NCBI RefSeq assembly: GCF_049723905.1
Contig: NZ_JBJKFD010000001.1
Coordinates: 4,030,001 to 4,094,000 of the forward strand
Source of the DNA: G963665185 sp049723905
GTDB lineage: Bacteria; Desulfobacterota; Desulfovibrionia; Desulfovibrionales; Desulfovibrionaceae
Reading direction: 5' to 3'
Length of the DNA: 64,000 bases
Positions 58,728 through 64,000 of this stretch are shown here, piece after piece. Within the stretch, counting starts at the first letter, position 1, and every line of letters begins with the position of its first letter. Position numbers and translations under genes: made by a program. The notes under the pieces were generated by a model. That model saw only the letters and a program-made list of their open reading frames with translations. It was not told the origin of the DNA and made no database searches.

Positions 58728-60119
58728 TCAGGGATTTTCCCAATCTTTTTGTATGATTATTAATTTTATATCGTACCCATTTGGACGGATTTCAGAGACA
58801 ACTATTCCTAGAGAATTGCCTCTTTGCACTTTTGTTGATGAGTGGTTTGAAATTGCATAATTAATTTGGGAAGGAATTGCTTCATTAAAGGCGTTGCTCC
58901 ATAATTTTTGGAAAATTGGTAAAAAATTATATTCCTGCTTTTGGGGAGTTGTTAAATTATTAGTTGGGATTATCCTTATAGAAGAAAAATCTAGTGATAT
59001 TTTTTTTACACATTCTTTCAATCCGTCAATAGAATAACATAATGTGCATAATTCTTCTTGTGTGTATAGTTCTTTCGAAAAAGAACCATATAGCTTATCT
59101 TTATGAGTATAATTGTAATCCTTAACTATGATAGCAAATTCTTGAAGGAATGATTTAGCTTTTTTTGGTGCCCAACCATCGCTAATGGAAACATGTTTAT
59201 TTCTTTTTTCTGATGCCCAAAGTTTATATATTTTTATTATGCTCGCATTGACGTCTTTAAGATGTAAGTCTTCTTGTTGTAATAGTAGAACCCATCTCTG
59301 TGCTAGTTTCATATTGAAGTTGAAAACAAATGGAGCTAAAATTTTCGCATATTTTGCTAATCGTTTGTTTTTTACTATAAAGTTTATTCTTATAAATAGA
59401 ATTTCATAGGAGAAAAATAGTGTTAAGATGGTTAATAAAGGGATGTATAGAATAGTTAAAATTGTTGGGAGAATAAAATCTAATGCCATAGATTGAAGTG
59501 AATAACTTTCATTATCCTGATGTATGTAGACTAATGTTCTAATTAGGATAAATATTACTAAAAATGAAAAAATAATGTTTAATAATTTTAGTGGAATTTT
59601 ATTATTTGTGCTTTCATTTACAGCTAAAAAAAGTCCTAAAAATATAATAAATGGAACTCCCAAAATAAATTCAAAGTAAAAGTTAAATGGGATTCGATTA
59701 ATAAAGAAAGAAATAATTGAAATATACGTTATTGAAGTTTTTAGCAATGTAAGTATTTCTTTTAGTAGGTCTTCTTGAAATTTCTTTTGTCTAACTATTT
59801 GGCGAAGAGCAACTGTGAATATCCATATGATGACTGATTTAGTTTGGTTTGCAGTAAAGAGATCTACCGTACTAAGAAGATATGTACATGATAGCGTATA
59901 GCTTGTTATTAGTAAATATACAATAACTGATTTTTTGTTTAATGCTGCTTTGAAAATATTTAATATAGGAGTTCTTAACTTTTCTGATGCTAGTGCTCCT
60001 ACTAGGAATATCCCCATCCAAGAGATAATTGCTAGTTCTCTTGGATTTACAGTTGTAATAATTTCTATAAACGAGGATGAACTCGTAGCAAGCAAATGGT
60101 GTGGTGTGAGAGCGGGCAT
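58728..60119 (-). CDS. AT-rich multi-pass membrane protein, unknown function
   Basis: A 463-residue protein. The N-terminal half has about seven or eight hydrophobic helices (roughly 27-45, 65-85, 90-108, 122-140, 148-168, 183-200, 218-245). Then comes a soluble, Lys/Asn-rich domain (about 270-463) with a cluster CTLCYSIDGLKECVKK. I do not recognise it. The base composition is far more AT-rich than the core genome, with AAA/ATT-rich codons, so it was acquired. It is bounded by repeat copies 1 and 2. A membrane part joined to a cytosolic domain fits many anti-phage or toxin effectors, but no motif proves it. No clear ribosome site precedes the ATG at 60119; a shorter start is possible. Confidence 0.7.
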   Translation of the reverse strand: MPALTPHHLLATSSSSFIEIITTVNPRELAIISWMGIFLVGALASEKLRTPILNIFKAALNKKSVIVYLLITSYTLSCTYLLSTVDLFTANQTKSVIIWIFTVALRQIVRQKKFQEDLLKEILTLLKTSITYISIISFFINRIPFNFYFEFILGVPFIIFLGLFLAVNESTNNKIPLKLLNIIFSFLVIFILIRTLVYIHQDNESYSLQSMALDFILPTILTILYIPLLTILTLFFSYEILFIRINFIVKNKRLAKYAKILAPFVFNFNMKLAQRWVLLLQQEDLHLKDVNASIIKIYKLWASEKRNKHVSISDGWAPKKAKSFLQEFAIIVKDYNYTHKDKLYGSFSKELYTQEELCTLCYSIDGLKECVKKISLDFSSIRIIPTNNLTTPQKQEYNFLPIFQKLWSNAFNEAIPSQINYAISNHSSTKVQRGNSLGIVVSEIRPNGYDIKLIIIQKDWENP

Positions 60120-60346
60120 CTGGGTTTGTTTTACTGAATTCTTATGTTGTGACTTTGATATGTATAAATAAAATTACTTGATATTTTTTTTGAATATAGA
60201 GCATGGTTGTGTATACGCATGTGTGAAAGTTTTGGGAAGGGGGAAGCAGAGTTAGAAGTTTCCTTTATACAACTTTCTGGAAGCTAAAAAGCATGATTAC
60301 TATGGTTGTTAGTTAGTTTCGCTTTGGGGGCTGTTTGTTTCTGCGC

Positions 60347-60413
60347 GGCTCACGAAAACACCATGCGCCTTGCCGGGAACAAAACTTGTGCGGCCCGTGG
60401 GGGTGGGCAGGTA
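60347..60413. repeat. Cassette-border repeat, copy 2
   Basis: The 67 bases match copy 1 except at three positions near the right end (GTGGGGGTG for GTGGAAGTG and neighbouring base). The left hairpin arm of copy 1 is absent: similarity starts abruptly at GGCTCACG. The hairpin core CCTTGCC/GGCAGG and the ACAA/TTGT inner pair are intact. It separates the AT-rich membrane protein from the LysE gene. The rest of 60120-60530 shows no gene. Confidence 0.92.
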
Positions 60414-60530
60414 ACGAAACGCAGTAGGAAACTGGACCAACATCGTTGGCTTACCTTTGGTTATGGTGCTGGAAGTCTTCGTATCTTGGGGCGTTAGCGC
60501 TCCAAGCACAATGAAAATTTGAAACGGTGA

Positions 60531-61151
60531 TCAATTGCTGCGGCGAACCAGCACCATGCCCAGCCCGGCGAGTATCATCAATCCCCCAGCGCTCCGCATC
60601 AACGGTGTGAACAATCCGCTTTTTCTAAAGGCAGTTCGAGCGCTTCCTGCTGCAATAGCCCAAATGGACGTCACGCCGAACGTTATCATCAAAAACGTTG
60701 GGACTATGATTGCGAGCTGTCCTCCCAATGGTCTTGTCATATCTATAAACTGCGGCAAAAAAGCAGCAATAAAGATCAGGCTTTTCGGATTGGGGACTGT
60801 TACTATCACCCCCTGGGCAAACAGGTTCATTTTCGAAACCGACATCTCGTCGAATTCAAAGGCGTTTTTGGAGTTCATCCATTGCCTCACCCCTAGGTAC
60901 ACCAGATACGCCGCTCCAGCCCAACGAACCCAAGTGAAGACTTCCGCCGCCATATGAAGAATGGATGCCAGGCCGATGATCGCTATCAGCAACTGGATAG
61001 CAATCCCTACAGTCGCGCCCAATACTGTAAGCAAGGCGTTTTTCCAGCCAAAGGAGATGCTGTGAGCGACAGTCAGAATGACACTTGGTCCTGGCAAAGC
61101 GATCATGATGGAGGTCGCAATAAAGAAAGCAAAGAAAACGTCTAAATCCAT
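60531..61151 (-). CDS. LysE/RhtB-family exporter
   Basis: A 206-residue protein with six predicted membrane segments and the LysE signature ALPGPSVILTVAHSISFGWKNALLTVLGATVG at its start, plus NPKSLIFIAAFLPQF. These export amino acids (lysine, threonine, homoserine) or related compounds. The AraC regulator 113 bases upstream on the same strand is a likely partner. It is in the second cargo segment between repeat copies 2 and 3. Confidence 0.93.
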   Translation of the reverse strand: MDLDVFFAFFIATSIMIALPGPSVILTVAHSISFGWKNALLTVLGATVGIAIQLLIAIIGLASILHMAAEVFTWVRWAGAAYLVYLGVRQWMNSKNAFEFDEMSVSKMNLFAQGVIVTVPNPKSLIFIAAFLPQFIDMTRPLGGQLAIIVPTFLMITFGVTSIWAIAAGSARTAFRKSGLFTPLMRSAGGLMILAGLGMVLVRRSN

Positions 61152-61264
61152 GGTTTATCCTCCCAGGTCATCCGGATAGATATCTCGGGCTTTGTTATTG
61201 CCCGTTTCTCATAGAAGACTGAAAAGGATACCATTTTCCCCAGAGCGGGGAATGGCTCAGTGGC

Positions 61265-61999
61265 CTATTTTAATGTTTTAAAGGCTTTTGGTTGTTTGCG
61301 GGAATTACGAGGTGCGTGGCCATAATACAATGAAAATCGTCTGCTGAAGGAGGATGTATCGGCATATCCTACCATTTCCGCAATCATCGCAAGGGAGTAA
61401 TCCGTGTAAGCGAGCAGAGCCTGGGATTTTGTCATCCTCAGCATTTGAAGATACTGACCGGGTGTCTTCCCCGTCTCTTCTTTAAATTTTTTTTTGAACT
61501 GGCTTACACTCAGTGTGGATATCGATGCCAGTTCCGGCAAAGAGGTATTTGCAGACAGATCATCCTCAAAGTGCTCAATGACTCTGGCAATTCTTGGGTC
61601 TACCCTTGGAGGGAACTCCGAGGCGTGCAACAAGTGCAAAAACAACTCTCCAATCCCCTGTTCCAGAGCGTCATTGAGTCGGTGCGCGAATTGTTTTTCA
61701 ACGAAATGGCAATATGCCTGCAAAGGCTCGGGCATTGAAACTATGGGGTGCGGAAGGGCCTGAAGGGATGGGGGCAATTCATCAAGATCTACCACAAGGA
61801 AGCATGAGTTGGCATCGGGGACGCAACGATGCATACAACCCGCGGGAAACACAATGCACTGGCCCGGGCCGATTCTCCCATCACCTTCATCCGTATAATT
61901 TTCTGCAGCACCCCGCAGGGCTATCACCAGCTGAGGAAAGTCATGATTATGATTGAAACCGGCGCAGGTGAAACAACGGATTGCTAGATTGACCGCCAT
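61265..61999 (-). CDS. AraC-family transcriptional regulator
   Basis: A 244-residue protein. A cupin-type N-terminus (HNHDFPQLVIALRGAAENYTDE, GQCIVFPAGCMHRC) is followed by the double HTH (about 140-235) with TLSVSQFKKKFKEETGKTPGQYLQMLRM and SLAMIAEMVGYADTSSFSRRFSLYYGHAP. It would respond to a small molecule and control the adjacent LysE exporter. The ATG at 61999 is chosen over one at 62050, which adds residues ahead of the conserved part; neither has a strong ribosome site. Confidence 0.9.
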   Translation of the reverse strand: MAVNLAIRCFTCAGFNHNHDFPQLVIALRGAAENYTDEGDGRIGPGQCIVFPAGCMHRCVPDANSCFLVVDLDELPPSLQALPHPIVSMPEPLQAYCHFVEKQFAHRLNDALEQGIGELFLHLLHASEFPPRVDPRIARVIEHFEDDLSANTSLPELASISTLSVSQFKKKFKEETGKTPGQYLQMLRMTKSQALLAYTDYSLAMIAEMVGYADTSSFSRRFSLYYGHAPRNSRKQPKAFKTLK

Positions 62000-62260
62000 T
62001 CTCGTTCCCCGGTTACAGTGGAAAAAAATGAATAAACTCAGGTTGAGCATTTCGATGTGTCATTACACCTTGAGCGTAACGACACGGACATGCTGCATAA
62101 TGCTATTTGATAATCATGTCCCAGACAACTGCCCATTCGATTCCCATGCGGATGGGAGCACAGTGGGAAGTCCTATAAAATGTTTTTAGGTATGGACGTG
62201 AGACGAGAATATGGCGGATAGAAAATAAATTATTTCAGACTGATATCGTTCTAGGAAAAT

Positions 62261-62307
62261 CTGGCGTTGCAGGCTCCCACTCTTTACATGAGAGCCTGCA
62301 AAGCCAG
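62261..62307 (-). terminator. Terminator of the Nif11-type peptide gene
   Basis: GCAGGCTC (62269-62276) pairs with GAGCCTGC (62292-62299), extended by CTGGC/GCCAG (62261-62265 with 62303-62307). It lies 15 bases after the peptide stop on the minus strand and is followed by ATTTTCC. Confidence 0.75.
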
Positions 62308-62321
62308 TAGTCAATTCAATG

Positions 62322-62543
62322 TTATGCCCACCAAATAGAACGGGCGGGCGGGTTGCCGTAGGTGGTGAAGTCGTCTCCGGACTCTTTGAGTACTTCGTCC
62401 AGTTCTCCGGCAGTAAAATCGTAGCCTTCCTCGTTGGCGGTGGCCACAAAGGCGTCTTTGGACGGGATGGCGTTGTATTTGGCCTTAATTTTTTTGTCCT
62501 CTCCGCCTGCAATCAGCAGACGCTCCACTTCTTTTTTGGACAT
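62322..62543 (-). CDS. Nif11-like leader peptide (RiPP-precursor type), orphan
   Basis: A 73-residue peptide. Residues about 1-55 match the Nif11 leader: MSKKEVERLLIAGGEDKKIK, then FVATANEEGYDFTAGELDEVL. The remaining tail is short (about 17 residues), ending GNPPARSIWWA, with no GG cleavage motif and no Cys, Ser or Thr cluster that a lanthipeptide or thiazole core would need. No maturase, peptidase or exporter gene lies nearby except LysE. The ATG at 62543 has an excellent AAGGAGGA site. It may be a regulatory or vestigial peptide rather than an active natural-product precursor. Confidence 0.75.
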   Translation of the reverse strand: MSKKEVERLLIAGGEDKKIKAKYNAIPSKDAFVATANEEGYDFTAGELDEVLKESGDDFTTYGNPPARSIWWA

Positions 62544-62848
62544 AGCTGTATCCTCCTTGTAATCGACAAAATAAGAGTATGGTGGGGTAAAAAGACCGGC
62601 CTTCATAGGAATTTGGCACATTGGCCGGACTCTATCGATGGTTTATCTTTAGCTTGGTGTATTTCTCATCGTCAAGAGTTAGCTCTCTGGGGTGCTGAAA
62701 AATACGATAGCGGTGTTGCTTCAAAAAATCCAAACCCTCGCGTATAGAAGAATATGCATCGAGCTTGATTTTTTTCTCGTCTTGCTCTCGCACCTTTCTT
62801 GGCAGCCTGCGAGGTGCGGTAGGAGTGATGGGACGCCTATTTTTGCTG

Positions 62849-62917
62849 CACTACTGTCCCGGCTCACGAAAACACCATGCGCCTCGCCGGGAACAAAACT
62901 TGTGCGGCCGTGGAAGT
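62849..62917. repeat. Cassette-border repeat, copy 3 (left-extended, right-truncated)
   Basis: Bases from 62849 (CACTACTGTCCCGG) match copy 1 for 14 bases further left than copy 2 does. The right side ends in GTGGAAGT and lacks GGCAGG, so the outer hairpin arm is lost. One C replaces T in CCTTGCC, and one C of GGCCCG is missing. It lies 42 bases before the acetyltransferase gene. The stretch 62544-62848 carries no gene that I can support. Confidence 0.88.
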
Positions 62918-62959
62918 TTTATTTGTAGACACTGTAATTCGTAAAATAAATCAATATAT

Positions 62960-63613
62960 ATGAAATTTAACCTGCTAGATAAGGCAACATGGAACAGAAA
63001 AGAACATTACGAGCACTATATGAATCGTGTCCGGTGTTCCTACAGTGTTGTTGTCAATCTCGATATTACAGAGCTTCGTCACGAACTCAAGAAGCTTGGG
63101 CTGAAGGATTACATTGCGCAAATCTACATCATGACACGTTCTGTAAACAGCTTCCACGAATTCAGAATGAGCCTCGATGAAAATGGGCACCTTGGATACT
63201 GGGATATGGTCAACCCTCTTTATACCGCATTAAACAAAGAAAAAGAGACTTTTTCCTCCATATGGACCCCGTATGATCATTCCTTTGCAACGTTTTATGA
63301 TGCTTGTTCCGATGATATAGAAAGGTTTTGTACTGGAGAGTTTTCTCCAAAACCCAACTGTCCTGAAAATATTTTTACTATATCGAGCGTTCCGTGGATA
63401 GATTTCACAGCGTTCAATATCAATGTCTTTTCAGATGCAGCGTACCTGCTCCCCATTTTTACAATAGGAAAATATACTGAACAAGATGGGAAAATATTGA
63501 TGCCACTTGCCATCCAGGTTCACCATGCAGTGTGTGACGGATTGCATGTTGGGAGATTTGTAGAGAAAGTGAAATCCTTGGTAGCTGATTGTAAACAGTG
63601 GTTGCCACAATAG
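62960..63613 (+). CDS. catA: Type A chloramphenicol O-acetyltransferase
   Basis: A 217-residue protein of exactly the usual CAT length. MKFNLLDKATWNRKEHYEHY is the family N-terminus; FTISSVPWIDFTAFNIN and QVHHAVCDGLHVGRF with catalytic His189 are the substrate and active-site blocks. It acetylates chloramphenicol with acetyl-CoA, giving resistance. It is AT-rich compared with the core genes. A repeat copy lies on each side, copy 4 only 19 bases past its stop, so gene plus repeat forms a unit of about 0.77 kb. Confidence 0.93.
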   Translation: MKFNLLDKATWNRKEHYEHYMNRVRCSYSVVVNLDITELRHELKKLGLKDYIAQIYIMTRSVNSFHEFRMSLDENGHLGYWDMVNPLYTALNKEKETFSSIWTPYDHSFATFYDACSDDIERFCTGEFSPKPNCPENIFTISSVPWIDFTAFNINVFSDAAYLLPIFTIGKYTEQDGKILMPLAIQVHHAVCDGLHVGRFVEKVKSLVADCKQWLPQ

Positions 63614-63632
63614 GACGAAAAAAGCGTTGGCG

Positions 63633-63691
63633 GAAAACACCATGTGCCTTGCCGGGAACAAAACTTGTGCGGCCCGTGGGATTGGGCAGGT
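63633..63691. repeat. Cassette-border repeat, copy 4
   Basis: Similarity starts at GAAAACACC and runs through GGGCAGGT; there is one T for C in CATGTGCC and a GATT variation near the right end. Both hairpin arms CCTTGCC and GGCAGG are present. It directly follows the chloramphenicol acetyltransferase stop. Confidence 0.9.
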
Positions 63692-64000
63692 CGGCAAGAA
63701 GAGGCCAAACACGCTATATGGAAGGTTTAGAAGAATCCAATGAGCAGGGTAGGTGTCGCGTTGCTCCCACACAAATCCCTTCTTTGCTGTGCCAGATGGT
63801 GTTGTTTGTAAGTGACTGCAACTGATTGCCATTTTACTGTTATGATCAACATCGTCGGACTGCCCATGGAAAGAAAGCTCTAATTCTCAGTATATTATGA
63901 AGTTGTTGTCTCAGCCTGAGGCGCAACTCGCATCGTCAAATTTTTCCCCTTCCCAGCGGGGAGTGCCCTCCCTTCGAGTATATCCAGCACCAATCACCGG
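63692..64000. other. End of window, no gene seen
   Basis: 309 bases to the window edge. Frames here are short and lack ribosome sites; nothing typical of a gene start was found. If the cassette pattern continues, a further cargo gene would begin beyond the edge. Confidence 0.5.

Noticed and set aside
58560..60500. Short frames reading through the repeats, with a shared peptide starting ENTMRLAGNK
   Set aside because: The same peptide arises because the repeat DNA is the same; there is no ribosome site or continuing coding signal.
62692..62928. Open frame of 78 codons before catA
   Set aside because: It lacks a ribosome site and runs into repeat copy 3; nothing recognised.
58619..63691. Canonical integron attC sites
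   Set aside because: The repeats lack matching GTTRRRY and RYYYAAC core sites, and no IntI gene is in the window. They are described as cassette-border-like only.
58619..63691. CRISPR array
   Set aside because: The four repeat copies are 0.8-2.5 kb apart with whole genes between them, and no cas genes are present. Spacers are absent.
1..64000. tRNA and rRNA genes
   Set aside because: I scanned intergenic gaps by eye for T-loop and acceptor-stem patterns and found none; a covariance search would settle it.

Overview
The window looks like the chromosome of a marine, anaerobic Desulfovibrio-type sulfate reducer (Desulfovibrionales, Desulfobacterota). The reasons are the GC-rich coding, the siroheme-dependent heme pathway (ahbC, hemB, ahbD and a siroheme decarboxylase subunit), a Mop-type molybdenum aldehyde oxidoreductase, a 2-oxoacid:ferredoxin oxidoreductase, the anaerobic cobalt chelatase CbiK under a cobalamin riboswitch, and two Na+/H+ antiporters (NhaA, NhaB). 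This is inferred from gene content, not from a marker gene; no rRNA or tRNA gene was seen.

Layout. 1-6.1 kb: a truncated response-regulator phosphatase, a periplasmic cyclophilin, a histidine phosphatase, NhaA, an unknown membrane protein and a secreted M28 peptidase. 6.3-13.8 kb: a TetR regulator followed by an overlapping tripartite RND efflux operon whose TolC component carries an extra N-terminal solute-binding-like domain. 13.8-15.1 kb: an IS3-family element sitting between that operon and a strong terminator. 15.2-19.1 kb (minus): exported peroxiredoxin, TlpA-like thioredoxin and the two subunits of a 2-oxoacid oxidoreductase. 19.4-24.6 kb (minus): ferritin, NhaB, a SLC13-type carrier with TrkA-C domains and a UspA-like protein. 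25-30 kb: a Lon protease with a CheY-like receiver inside it, convergent with a sigma-54 response regulator and its histidine kinase. 30.5-35.3 kb (minus): heme b synthesis via siroheme, with rpe. 35.7-42.8 kb: aldehyde oxidoreductase, iron alcohol dehydrogenase and a sigma-54 activator; both enzyme genes have -24/-12 promoters, so they form a likely regulon. 42.8-58.5 kb: CbiK with its riboswitch, then mostly housekeeping genes (serine protease, MerR regulator, lytic transglycosylase, MoeA fusion, PfkB kinase, CutA, endonuclease III, MurA, metallophosphoesterase, 5-formyl-THF cyclo-ligase, PgeF).

58.6-64 kb is different. It is an accessory region in which four near-identical copies of a roughly 60-67 bp structured GC-rich repeat separate unrelated cargo: an AT-rich membrane protein of unknown function; a LysE exporter with an AraC regulator and an orphan Nif11-type peptide; and a chloramphenicol acetyltransferase. 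It looks like a cassette array with non-canonical boundary elements. It has no integrase in view and no canonical attC core, and is the strongest candidate here for something undescribed. The receiver-bearing Lon is the second.
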